Positions 11,625 through 22,008 of a DNA stretch of 64,000 bases are shown piece after piece. The stretch comes from Micromonospora sp. KC606 (GTDB taxonomy: Bacteria; Actinomycetota; Actinomycetes; Mycobacteriales; Micromonosporaceae), in assembly GCF_004348675.1 (NCBI RefSeq), contig NZ_SMKN01000006.1:1-64000 (forward strand), in the 5' to 3' direction. Below the pieces are notes generated by a model. That model was given only the letters and a program-made list of their open reading frames with translations. It had not been told where the DNA came from and did not search any database. The translations under genes and the position numbers were made by a program. Position 1 is the stretch's first letter. Each line of letters opens with the position of its first letter.

Positions 11625-11653
11625 TTGACGGGTAAGCGCTTGCCCGTTAACGT
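11625..11653 (+). promoter_or_regulatory. Promoter with LacI-type operator between -35 and -10
   Basis: TTGACG (11625-11630) and TAACGT (11648-11653) are spaced by 17 bp. The near-perfect palindrome ACGGGTAAGCGCTTGCCCGT (11628-11647, one mismatch, central AAGCGCTT) fills the spacer. This is a classic repressor position for a LacI-family protein controlling the downstream importer. No LacI gene is adjacent; the nearest are at 40.5 and 62 kb. Confidence 0.7.
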
Positions 11654-11691
11654 CCGTCGCCACCAGGGCGCTGATCATCAGGGAGACGAAG

Positions 11692-12987
11692 ATGAATATT
11701 TCGATAACGGCCGGGAGAGGACTGCGGCGCTGGCGGTGGCTGTCGCTGGGCGTCGCCATGACGGTCGCCCTCACCGCCTGCGGCTCGGACACCGACAGCG
11801 GCGGTTCGGGCGCCAAGAAGATCACCTTCTGGCTGTCGACCTCGGCGCAGCTCCAGGGCTACAACGACCTCGCCAAGGAGTTCGAGGCCAAGGAGGGGGT
11901 GAAGGTCGAGATTGTCAACGTCCCCTACGACGGGTACCAGGAGAAGCTGCGCCAGTCCGCGCAGGCCAACTCCCTGCCCGACGTCGCCAGCGTGCCCCAG
12001 CTGGAAACCCTCTGGATCAACCAGCTCCAGGACCTGAGCGCGACCGCGAACAACGATACTAACAAGATCCGCAAGGACCTGGTCACCGAGCAGGACGGCA
12101 AGGTTCTCGCCATCCCGTCGGACCTCACCGCGGCCGGCCTGTTCATCAACAAGAGCCTGTTCGACAAGGCCAAGGTCACCTACCCGACCGACCCGGCGCA
12201 GACCTGGACCTGGGACGAGTTCCTCGCGGCGGCGACGAAGGTCCGCACCGCGACCGGCGCCAAGTACGACCTGGTCTACGACAACTCCCCGGCGCGCATC
12301 CGGGCCTTCATCTACACCCACGGCGGCAAGGGCTTCCAGCTCGGCTCGGACGGCAAGTACGCCACCCCGGACGCCGCGACGGTGCAGGCGCTGACGAAGT
12401 TCAAGTCGATGAACGACGACAAGGTCATGCCGAAGTCGGTGTGGACCTCCGGCGCCGACCCGAACGCCCTGTTCAAGAGCGGCCAGGTTGTCGCCTACTA
12501 CTCCGGCGTGTGGCAGGTCGCAGACTTCGCCGAGAGCATCACCAACTTCGAGTGGGCCAGCGCGCCGACTCCGGCCCAGCCGGTGCACGCCACCGACATC
12601 AACCTCGGTGGCAAGGTGGTCGCCTTCAACAACGGCGACGCCGCGGCGCCGGCCAAGAAGTGGGTGGACTTCATCTTCCAGCGGGACAACTACACCAAGC
12701 TGGCCGCGGCCAACGGCTACCTGCCCGTCGAGTCCGGCCTCACCGTGACCTACCCGTTCAAGAAGCAGGCCGCGCTGGACGCGTTCGCGCTCTACACCAA
12801 GGAGATCGAACTCGCCGACCCGATCTCCTCCTCGGGCCAGGCCGCCCAGACCACGCTCATCCTTGACGGCAAGGCGATCCAGAAGGACCCGACCAAGGAC
12901 GAGATGGCGAAGTTCGTCAACGGCGAGCAGGACGTCCAGAAGACCGTCGACAACATCGTGAACGGCCTCAACGAGCAACTGAGCTGA
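11692..12987 (+). CDS. CUT1-type sugar ABC transporter, substrate-binding lipoprotein
   Basis: The 431-aa protein captures a sugar or oligosaccharide outside the membrane. It has a twin-arginine-like charged start, a hydrophobic segment and a lipobox LTAC with Cys30, so it is a lipoprotein. The body (KITFWLSTSAQLQGYNDLAKEFEAKEGVKVEIV) is the family-1 extracellular solute-binding fold. It is followed by two permease genes in the CUT1 order and has a LacI-type operator upstream. Position next to GH51 suggests arabino-oligosaccharides as substrate, but this cannot be read from the sequence. The ATG follows GGGAGA at about 11680. Confidence 0.93.
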   Translation: MNISITAGRGLRRWRWLSLGVAMTVALTACGSDTDSGGSGAKKITFWLSTSAQLQGYNDLAKEFEAKEGVKVEIVNVPYDGYQEKLRQSAQANSLPDVASVPQLETLWINQLQDLSATANNDTNKIRKDLVTEQDGKVLAIPSDLTAAGLFINKSLFDKAKVTYPTDPAQTWTWDEFLAAATKVRTATGAKYDLVYDNSPARIRAFIYTHGGKGFQLGSDGKYATPDAATVQALTKFKSMNDDKVMPKSVWTSGADPNALFKSGQVVAYYSGVWQVADFAESITNFEWASAPTPAQPVHATDINLGGKVVAFNNGDAAAPAKKWVDFIFQRDNYTKLAAANGYLPVESGLTVTYPFKKQAALDAFALYTKEIELADPISSSGQAAQTTLILDGKAIQKDPTKDEMAKFVNGEQDVQKTVDNIVNGLNEQLS

Positions 12988-13003
12988 AGCCTCGTCGCGG
13001 GAT

Positions 13004-13029
13004 CCGCCGGCATCGTCCGATGCCGGCGG
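13004..13029 (+). terminator. Intercistronic hairpin between binding-protein and permease genes
   Basis: A perfect 12-bp stem (CCGCCGGCATCG and complement) with a 2-nt centre, 16 nt after the binding-protein stop and 61 nt before the next start. Such hairpins commonly lower permease expression relative to the binding protein through partial termination or 3'-end protection. Confidence 0.6.
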
Positions 13030-13090
13030 TCACCGCACGTCGGCTCAGTTGGTCGGACTTCGCGTGAGCGCTCAGTCAAAGGAGAGCACC

Positions 13091-14056
13091 ATGGTGGACA
13101 GCATCCACCCGCCGGCCGAGGCGCCGGGCATCGACGTGCGGCGAGGGCCGGAGCCGATGCGGCCGCGCCAGCGGGGTTGGCGCCTGCGCGGCCGGAACCG
13201 CTACGTCGGAGCACCCCTGGTGCTCATCTCGATCAACCTCCTGCTGTTCGTCACGTTCTTCGTCTGGCCGGCCGTCACCGGGCTGATCTACTCGTTCACC
13301 AGCTACACCGGGGTCGGCACGGCGCCCTACGTCGGGCTGGACAACTACCAGCGGCTGCTGCAAGACGAGGCGTTCTACGCCGCCCTGATCCGTACGCTGA
13401 TCTTCACCGCGTGCGCGGTGCCGCTGACGGTCCTCCTCTCCCTGGGCACCGCCGTCCTGCTCGTCACTTCGTACACCAAGGGCAAGTCGCTGGCGCGGGT
13501 GGTCTTCTTCCTGCCGTGGCTGATCTCGCCGATCATCGCCGGTGTCATCTGGCGCTGGATGTTCGGCGAGAACTTCGGGCTGGTGAACTACCTCATCGTC
13601 TCGCTGGGCGGCGAGGAGGTGCCCTGGCAGTCCAACGCGAACCTGTCGCTGATCGTCGTCATCGTCGCCGCGGCGTGGAGCTACACGGCGTTCAACATGC
13701 TGCTGTTCGTCGCGGCGCTGAAGAACGTGCCGACCGTGTACTACGAGGCGGCGTCGCTGGACGGCGCGGGCTCGTGGGCCAAGTTCCGCAACATCACGCT
13801 GCCCGCGATCGCGCCGACCACCTTCATCGTGGTGCTGCTGAGCGTCCTGCACTTCATGAAGGAGTACGCGCTGATCCGGGCGCTCAACGAGGGCGGCCCC
13901 GGCACCGCGAACAACCTGCTCGTCCAGTACATCTTCAAGATGGGCTTCGAGCGGGCCCAGGTCGGCTATGCGAGCGCGGCCTCGTTCGTGCTCATGCTGA
14001 TTCTCATGATCGTCGCGGTCGTGCAGCTCCGCATGAACCGTCGGAAGGAGTCCTGA
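13091..14056 (+). CDS. CUT1 sugar ABC transporter permease, MalF type
   Basis: A 321-aa inner-membrane permease. The N-terminal tail is cytoplasmic and is followed by about six transmembrane helices beginning near residue 43 (APLVLISINLLLFVTFFVWP). The EAA loop that docks the ATPase reads EAASLDGAGSWAKFRNITLP. ATG at 13091 has AAGGAG 7 nt upstream, while the longer open frame lacks one. It partners the permease that starts 1 nt after its stop and the preceding lipoprotein. No ATPase gene is near, so a shared MsiK-like subunit is likely. Confidence 0.93.
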   Translation: MVDSIHPPAEAPGIDVRRGPEPMRPRQRGWRLRGRNRYVGAPLVLISINLLLFVTFFVWPAVTGLIYSFTSYTGVGTAPYVGLDNYQRLLQDEAFYAALIRTLIFTACAVPLTVLLSLGTAVLLVTSYTKGKSLARVVFFLPWLISPIIAGVIWRWMFGENFGLVNYLIVSLGGEEVPWQSNANLSLIVVIVAAAWSYTAFNMLLFVAALKNVPTVYYEAASLDGAGSWAKFRNITLPAIAPTTFIVVLLSVLHFMKEYALIRALNEGGPGTANNLLVQYIFKMGFERAQVGYASAASFVLMLILMIVAVVQLRMNRRKES

Positions 14057-14057
14057 C

Positions 14058-14942
14058 ATGGCTCTCACCACCAGCACGCCGCGCCCGCCGGCCCTGCGCC
14101 GCGGCAAGCGGCCCGCCGCACCGGGCGAGCTGTCGAAGAAGGTCTGGGCGACCGCCGTCATGTGGCTCCTGGTCGTCGTGTACGGCTTCCCCGTGCTGTG
14201 GTTCCTGCTCAGCTCGTTCAAGCCCGCCGGCGAGCTGTTCTCCTATCCGCTGACGCTCCTGCCGAAGAACCCGACCATCGAGGGCTTCACCCAGGCCTGG
14301 ACGAGCTTCGACTTCGCCCAGTACTTCCTCAACACGCTGATCGTCGCGGTCGCGGCCACCGTCCTCACCATCGTGGTCAGCGCCGCCTGCGGGTACGCCC
14401 TGGCGAAGTACCACAGTTGGTGGGTGAAGGCGTTCATGATCTGCGTCCTGGCGACCACGATGCTGCCGGCGGAGGTCATCCTCTCGCCGTTGTTCCTCGT
14501 CGTGCGCGACCTGGGCCTGTACAACAGCCTCTCGGCGGTCGTGGTGCCGGCGGTGATCACCGCGACCGGCACCTTCATGTTCCGGCAGTTCTTCCTCACC
14601 GTCCCGAACGACCTGCTGGAAGCGGCCCGGATCGACGGCTCGGGCGAACTGTCGACGTTCATCAGGATCATGCTGCCGCTGTCCCGGCCCATCATGCTGA
14701 CGCTGGCCATCTTCTCGTTCCAGTGGCGTTGGAACGACTACATCTGGCCGCTCGTGGTCCTCAACGACCCCAACAAGTTCACCCTGCAGATCGGCGTCGC
14801 GACCATCGTGGGCGCGGACAACGTCAATTGGTCGGTCCTGCTGGGCGCCTCGGTCCTGTCGATGATCCCGCTCGTCGCCATCTACCTGCTGCTCCAGAAG
14901 TACGTGATGAACGCCGACATCAACGCCGGGCTCAAGGACTGA
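14058..14942 (+). CDS. CUT1 sugar ABC transporter permease, MalG type
   Basis: A 294-aa permease with about six transmembrane helices (first at ~residues 33-53, VIMW-type hydrophobic run) and the EAA loop EAARIDGSGELSTFIRIMLP. It starts 1 nt after the upstream stop with AGGAG inside the preceding gene, so the two permeases are translationally coupled. It ends facing the GntR gene with a short shared hairpin between the stops. Confidence 0.93.
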   Translation: MALTTSTPRPPALRRGKRPAAPGELSKKVWATAVMWLLVVVYGFPVLWFLLSSFKPAGELFSYPLTLLPKNPTIEGFTQAWTSFDFAQYFLNTLIVAVAATVLTIVVSAACGYALAKYHSWWVKAFMICVLATTMLPAEVILSPLFLVVRDLGLYNSLSAVVVPAVITATGTFMFRQFFLTVPNDLLEAARIDGSGELSTFIRIMLPLSRPIMLTLAIFSFQWRWNDYIWPLVVLNDPNKFTLQIGVATIVGADNVNWSVLLGASVLSMIPLVAIYLLLQKYVMNADINAGLKD

Positions 14943-14946
14943 CCCG

Positions 14947-14968
14947 TGACCGGCGGGGCACCCGGTCA
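14947..14968. terminator. Short hairpin between convergent importer and gntR genes
   Basis: TGACCGG (14947-14953) pairs with CCGGTCA (14962-14968). The right arm overlaps the stop codon of the gntR gene. It is a candidate two-way terminator, but the stem is short. Confidence 0.45.
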
Positions 14969-15703
14969 ACGGTTGTAGACGGTGACCTCGATCGCGTAGT
15001 GGTCGGCCCGGTACAGGTGGTCGGCGTACTCGACCGCGCGCCCTTCGGCGTCGAACGCGGTGCGCTGCATGCTGATCAGGGGGGCGTTGTGCCCGGTGTC
15101 CAGCAGCCGGGCCTGGGTGGCGCTCGCGGACCGTGCGGTGATCTTCTGCCGGGCCACCGTCGGGCGGCCGTTGCGCTCCCCGAGCAGCTTGTAGAGGCCC
15201 TCGTCGGCCAGCTCGGCGGCGGTGATGTCGTCGAACCGGGCGGGTAACCAGTTGCGCAGGATGGCCAGCGGCACGCCGTCGGCCAGTCGTAGCCGCTCGC
15301 AGTGCAGCAGCCGGTCGCCGTCCGGCACGCCGAGTTCCCGGGCGGCGTGCCGGTCGAGGCAGGCGGGGTCGAAGCGCAGCACCTGGGTGCGCGGCTGCCG
15401 CCCGGCCGCGGCCAGGTCCTCGTGCAGGCTGGTCAGGGCCACCCGCCGGCGCACCGGAGTGTCGTTGACCCGGGTGCCGACCCCCCGCTTGCGGGTGAGC
15501 ATCCCGTTGACGACCAGTTCCTCGATGGCCCGGCGCATGGTCGGTCGGGACACGTTGAGCGACGCGGCCAACTCGATCTCGTTGGGCAGCAGTTCGCCGG
15601 GGACCAGGTCGCCCGCTTCCACGGCCTCCGTCAGGCGGCGGGAGATCTGGAAGTACAGCGGGACGGGGCTGTGTCTGTTGATGGGGATGCGGGGGATGGG
15701 CAT
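14966..15703 (-). CDS. iolR: GntR/HutC-family regulator, likely repressor of the inositol operon
   Basis: A 245-aa regulator: an N-terminal winged HTH (PVPLYFQISRRLTEAVEAGD; LNVSRPTMRRAIEELV; RKRGVGTRV) and a C-terminal UTRA effector domain (from ~residue 90: LTSLHEDLAAAGRQPRT; ISMQRTAFDAEGR). The ATG at 15703 has GGGAAGG 8 nt upstream; the GTG at 15712 would place that site inside the gene. It is divergent from iolC with about 197 bp between starts, and that region carries a dyad matching known IolR operators. The ligand may be an inositol-pathway intermediate. The iolR name is inferred from context. Confidence 0.85.
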   Translation of the reverse strand: MPIPRIPINRHSPVPLYFQISRRLTEAVEAGDLVPGELLPNEIELAASLNVSRPTMRRAIEELVVNGMLTRKRGVGTRVNDTPVRRRVALTSLHEDLAAAGRQPRTQVLRFDPACLDRHAARELGVPDGDRLLHCERLRLADGVPLAILRNWLPARFDDITAAELADEGLYKLLGERNGRPTVARQKITARSASATQARLLDTGHNAPLISMQRTAFDAEGRAVEYADHLYRADHYAIEVTVYNR

Positions 15704-15900
15704 GAGCGTCACCTTCCCGACCGGGCTGACAATCGACGCACTTTGTCATCTACTTCGGAAGAATGTCAAGACAAACTCTTGACTTGCCTCGTCGTCAGGG
15801 CCGAAGCTGCTCGAACACGCGCCGCGGCCCTCGGCCGCAACCGCTGCCACGACCCCGGCGCACCCTGTGTGACCTGTGAAAGAACCTCCTGGGGAGTCCG
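15704..15900. promoter_or_regulatory. Divergent iolR/iolC promoter region with IolR-like operator
   Basis: GTCAAGACAAACTCTTGAC at 15765-15783 is a perfect 7-bp dyad with a 5-nt spacer. Within it TGTCAAGACA (15764-15773) reads TGTCTTGACA on the other strand, which fits the Corynebacterium glutamicum IolR consensus KGWCHTRACA as I recall it. On the minus strand TTGTCT and TAGATG spaced by 16 bp could be the iolR promoter overlapping the site. Confidence 0.65.
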
Positions 15901-16848
15901 ATGGAACGCTTCGACGTCATCTCGATGGGCCGGGTGGGGGTGGACCTCTATCCCCTCCAGGTGGGCGTCAGCCTGCCGAACGTATCGACGTTCGGCAAGT
16001 TCCTCGGCGGCAGCGCCACCAACGTCGCGGTCGCGGCGGCGCGGCACGGCCGGCGGGCGGCGGTGATCACCAGGACGGGTCGGGACCCGTTCGGCGAGTT
16101 CGTCCAGCGCGCCGTGGCCGAACTGGGCGTCGACAACCGTTACGTGACCAGCGTCCCCGGACTGCCCACGCCGGTCACCTTCTGCGAGATCTTCCCGCCG
16201 GACCACTTCCCGCTCTACTTCTACCGGGAACCGAAGGCCCCCGACCTGGTCATCGAACCCGACGAACTGGACACCGTGGCGATCGCCGAGGCGGGCGTGT
16301 TCTGGTCCACCGTGACCGGCCTGTCGCAGGAACCCAGCCGCACCGCGCACCACGTCGCCTGGGCTGCCCGCGAGCGGCGCCCGCTGACCGTGCTCGACCT
16401 GGACTACCGGCCGATGTTCTGGGCGTCGGCCGAGGCCGCCCGCGCCCAGATCCGGCAGGCGCTCCCGCACGTCACCGTGGCCGTGGGCAACCAGGAGGAG
16501 TGCGCGGTCGCGGTGGGCGAGACGGACCCGGACCGGGCCGCCCGGGCGCTGCTGGACGCCGGCGTGGAACTGGCGGTGGTGAAGCAGGGCCCTCGGGGTG
16601 TGCTGGCCCGCACCCGGCACGAGTCGGTCGAGGTGCCACCCACCCCCGTCGACGTGGTCAACGGACTCGGCGCCGGCGACGGGTTCGGCGGCGCCCTCTG
16701 CCACGGCCTGCTCGCCGGCTGGCCGTTGGAGCAGACCCTGCGCTTCGCCAACGCGGCCGGCGCCATCGTCGCCTCCCGGCTGGAGTGCTCGACCGCGATG
16801 CCGACCACTGCCGAGGTGGAGGAACTGTTGGGAGTGCGACATGGCTGA
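15901..16848 (+). CDS. iolC: 5-dehydro-2-deoxygluconokinase
   Basis: Phosphorylates 5-dehydro-2-deoxy-D-gluconate in myo-inositol breakdown. The 315-aa protein is a PfkB/ribokinase-fold kinase: substrate motif GGSATN at residues 36-41 and the C-terminal anion-hole signature GAGD at 257-260 with catalytic D260. The stretch DHFPLYFYREPKAPD is typical of IolC rather than other PfkB kinases. It is the first gene of the iol operon, with a good AGGA-rich site upstream, and overlaps the next gene by 8 nt. Confidence 0.95.
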   Translation: MERFDVISMGRVGVDLYPLQVGVSLPNVSTFGKFLGGSATNVAVAAARHGRRAAVITRTGRDPFGEFVQRAVAELGVDNRYVTSVPGLPTPVTFCEIFPPDHFPLYFYREPKAPDLVIEPDELDTVAIAEAGVFWSTVTGLSQEPSRTAHHVAWAARERRPLTVLDLDYRPMFWASAEAARAQIRQALPHVTVAVGNQEECAVAVGETDPDRAARALLDAGVELAVVKQGPRGVLARTRHESVEVPPTPVDVVNGLGAGDGFGGALCHGLLAGWPLEQTLRFANAAGAIVASRLECSTAMPTTAEVEELLGVRHG

Positions 16849-17743
16849 CGACCTGGACTTCACCGAGCTGCGCCGGCTGCGCGCCACCCGACCGGAGGTC
16901 GTCCGGGAGGCCGCCGCCGCCCGCATCCGGCGGCCGTTGCTCGGCCCGGACGGCCGGCTGATGCTGGTCGCGGCGGACCACCCCGCGCGCGGTGCGCTCG
17001 GCGTCCGTGGCGACGGCGCCGCCATGGCCGACCGGTACGACCTGCTGCGCCGGCTGTCCACCGCGCTGCGGCGCCCGGGTGTCGACGGCGTGGTGGGCAC
17101 CGCCGACGTCCTGGAGGACCTGCTGCTGCTCGGCGAACTGGACGACAAGGTGGCCATCGGTTCGATGAACCGCGGCGGCCTGCAGGGCGCGGTCTTCGAG
17201 CTGGACGACCGGTTCACCGGGTACGACGCGGCCGGGCTGGCGGCGATGGGATTCGACGGTGGCAAGATGCTCACCCGGATCGACCTTGACGACAACGCGA
17301 CCGTGAGCACCCTGGAGGCCAGTGCCAACGCCGTCTCCGAGCTGGCCGCGCACCAGCTCATCGCCATGGTCGAGCCCTTCCTGTCCCGGCGCGACTCCAA
17401 CGGTCGGGTGGTCAACGACCTGAGCCCCGCGGCGGTGGCCCGGTCGGTCGCGATCGCCAGCGGCCTCGGCGGCACCAGCGCGTACACCTGGCTGAAACTG
17501 CCGGTCGTCGCGGACATGGCAGCGGTGATGGCGGCCACCACGCTGCCGGCACTGCTGCTCGGCGGCGACCCGGTGGAGTACCCGGAGGAGACCTACGCCC
17601 GGTGGCGTTGCGCCCTCGCCGTGCCCGGGGTGCGTGGCCTGGTGGTCGGCCGCGCCCTGCTCTACCCGCCCGACGGTGACGTGGCCGCCGCGGTCGACGC
17701 CGCGGTCGGCCTGGTGCGCGCCGACGCGGAGGTCGCCGCATGA
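16841..17743 (+). CDS. Cgl0159-type (beta/alpha)8-fold aldolase-like protein
   Basis: The 300-aa protein belongs to the class I aldolase-like barrel family found between iolC and iolB/iolA in actinobacterial inositol operons (named after C. glutamicum Cgl0159). Features: LMLVAADHPARGALGV near residues 39-54, GVDGVVGTADVLEDLLLLGEL, a lysine-containing strand DGGKMLTRIDL, and the C-terminal RGLVVGRALLYPPDGDV. It most likely performs the step of IolJ, cleaving 5-dehydro-2-deoxygluconate 6-phosphate into dihydroxyacetone phosphate and malonate semialdehyde, because no separate iolJ gene is present. It overlaps iolC by 8 nt and iolB by 4 nt, so translation is coupled. Confidence 0.85.
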   Translation: MADDLDFTELRRLRATRPEVVREAAAARIRRPLLGPDGRLMLVAADHPARGALGVRGDGAAMADRYDLLRRLSTALRRPGVDGVVGTADVLEDLLLLGELDDKVAIGSMNRGGLQGAVFELDDRFTGYDAAGLAAMGFDGGKMLTRIDLDDNATVSTLEASANAVSELAAHQLIAMVEPFLSRRDSNGRVVNDLSPAAVARSVAIASGLGGTSAYTWLKLPVVADMAAVMAATTLPALLLGGDPVEYPEETYARWRCALAVPGVRGLVVGRALLYPPDGDVAAAVDAAVGLVRADAEVAA

Positions 17744-18572
17744 CGCGTGAGGTGACGCCGGAGAGCGCCGGCTGGGGGTACTCCGGTCTGCGCGTCGTCG
17801 ACCTGCCGCCCGGCGGGACGTTCCACTGGGACACCGGCGAGGACGAGGTGGTGGTGGTGCCGCTGGCCGGGTCCGCCACCGTGACCGCGGACGGCGACCG
17901 CGCGGACCTCGCCGGCCGGGAAAGCGTCTTCGCCGGCCCCACCGACGTCGCGTACGTCCCCCGGGACAGCAGCCTGACCCTGACCGGCACGCCGGGCGGC
18001 CGGTTCGCGTTGGCCACCGCCCGGGCCCGACGTCGGCTGCCGTTCCGCCACGTGCCGCTCGCGCAGGTGCGGGTGGAGCTGCGCGGAGCCGGTTCCTGCT
18101 CCCGCCAGGTGAACAACTTCGCCACCCCGGACGTGCTGGAAGCCGACCGCCTCATCGCCTGCGAGGTGCTCACCCCCGGCGGCAACTGGTCGTCGTACCC
18201 GCCGCACAAGCACGACGAGGAGCGTCCGGGCGAGTCGGTGCTGGAGGAGATCTACTACTACGAGGTGGCCGGCGGCGGGATGGGCTACCAACGGGTGTAC
18301 GGCACCGACGAGCGTCCGATCGACATCCTGCGCGAGGTCCGCAGCGGCGACGTGGTGCTGATCCCGCACGGCTGGCACGGCCCGTCGATGGCCGCGCCCG
18401 GCTACGACCTCTACTACCTCAACGTGATGGCCGGGCCCGGCGCCCGGTCCTGGCTCATCTGCGACGACCCGGCCCATGCCTGGGTCCGCGACACCTGGGC
18501 CGAGCAGGCGATCGACCCACGACTTCCCTTCACCCCGGAGGGCGGTTCCCCAGCGGTGGACGGAGGAGGACG

Positions 18573-18576
<4 letters not shown>
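17740..18576 (+). CDS. iolB: 5-deoxy-glucuronate isomerase
   Basis: Converts 5-deoxy-D-glucuronate to 5-dehydro-2-deoxy-D-gluconate. The 278-aa length and bicupin build match IolB/KduI. A metal-binding cupin motif is at residues 155-160 (PHKHDE), followed by EEIYYYEV and VLIPHGWHGPS. The ATGA overlap with the preceding stop and the overlap with iolD place it inside a tightly coupled operon. Confidence 0.95.
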
Positions 18577-20434
<1,858 letters not shown>

Positions 20435-20438
<4 letters not shown>

Positions 20439-21931
20439 GGACCATCCAGCACTGGATCGACGGCGCGGCGACGGCGGGACTGTCCCACCGCACCGCCCCG
20501 GTGTTCAACCCGGCGACCGGCGCGCCACAGGCCGAGGTCCTGCTCGCCGAGGAAACCGACGTGCGGACCGCGGTCGCCGCGGCGGCCAGGGCGTTCGAGG
20601 ACTGGCAGGACGCCTCGCTGTCCCGCCGCACCGGCATCCTGTTCGCCTTCCGGCAACTCATGTACGACCACCTGGACGAGCTGGCGGGCATCGTCTCCGA
20701 CGAGCACGGCAAGGTGCTGGCCGACGCCCGTGGCGAGGTGCAGCGCGGGCTGGAGGTGGTGGAGTTCGCGTGCGGCATCCCGCAGCTGCTCAAGGGCGAC
20801 TACTCCGACCAGGTCTCCGGCGGGGTGGACTCGTTCACCTTCCGGCAGCCGCTGGGGGTCGTCGCCGGGATCACCCCGTTCAACTTCCCGGTGATGGTGC
20901 CGAGCTGGATGCACCCGGTCGCCATCGCGTGCGGCAACACCTTCGTGCTCAAGCCCAGCGAGCGGGACCCGTCGGCGTCGCTGCTGATCGCGCGGCTGTG
21001 GGCGGAGGCCGGACTGCCCGACGGCGTCTTCAACGTGGTGCACGGCGACAAGGTGGCGGTGGACGCGCTGCTCGACGCGCCGCAGGTGGCCGCCGTGTCG
21101 TTCGTGGGCTCCACGCCCATCGCCCGGTACATCCACAGCCGGGCGTCCGCCGGCGGCAAGCGGGTGCAGGCCCTCGGCGGGGCGAAGAACCACGCGGTCG
21201 TGCTGGAGGACGCCGACCTGGAGTTCGCCGCCAACCACCTGACCGCGGCGGCCTTCGGCTCCGCCGGTCAACGGTGCATGGCCATCTCCGTCGCGATCGC
21301 GGTGGGTGCCGCCGGTGACCGCCTCGTCGAGGTGCTGCGCCGCAAAGCCGCGCAGGTCCGGGTCGGTCCCGGCCGGGACGACAGCAGCGAGATGGGCCCG
21401 GTGGTCACCCGGGAGGCGCGCGACCGCATCATCGGCTACATCGACTCCGGTGAGGCGCAGGGCGCCACCCTGGCGGTGGACGGGCGGGACCTGACCGTTC
21501 CCGGGCACGAGGACGGCTTCTTCGTCGGCCCCACCGTGCTCGACCACGTCACCGTCGACATGGACGCCTACCGGGACGAGATCTTCGGTCCGGTCGTGGT
21601 GGTCGTCCGCGTCGACACCCTCGACGAGGCGATCGCGCTGATCAACGCCAACCCGTACGGCAACGGCACGGCCATCTTCACGGCCAGCGGCGAGGCGGCC
21701 CGACGGTTCCAACGGGCGGTCACCGTCGGCATGGTCGGCATCAACGTCCCGATTCCGGTGCCGATGGCCTACCACTCCTTCGGCGGGTGGAAGGACTCGC
21801 TGTTCGGCGAGTCGCACGTCCACGGGCCGGAGGGCGTGCGGTTCTACACCCGCTCCAAGGTGGTCACCGCCCGCTGGCCACACGTGGAGCACCCGGTCGT
21901 GGCGAGTCTCCAGTTCCCGACGGCCAGCTGA
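20435..21931 (+). CDS. iolA: Malonate-semialdehyde / methylmalonate-semialdehyde dehydrogenase (CoA-acylating)
   Basis: Oxidises malonate semialdehyde to acetyl-CoA and CO2, the last step of the pathway (MmsA/IolA family). The 498-aa protein has the aldehyde dehydrogenase fold with N150 in TPFNFP, the cofactor motif FVGSTPIA near 223-230 and the catalytic C281 in [10 protein letters not shown]. The GTG start at 20435 overlaps the iolD stop (GTGA) with GAGGAG just upstream. Confidence 0.95.
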
Positions 21932-22008
21932 CGGCGTACAACGGCACCCCCACCCCGCCTCCGGCGGGCACCCCTTCCGCGACGCGGACCCCTCAAGGAG
22001 ACGACGGT

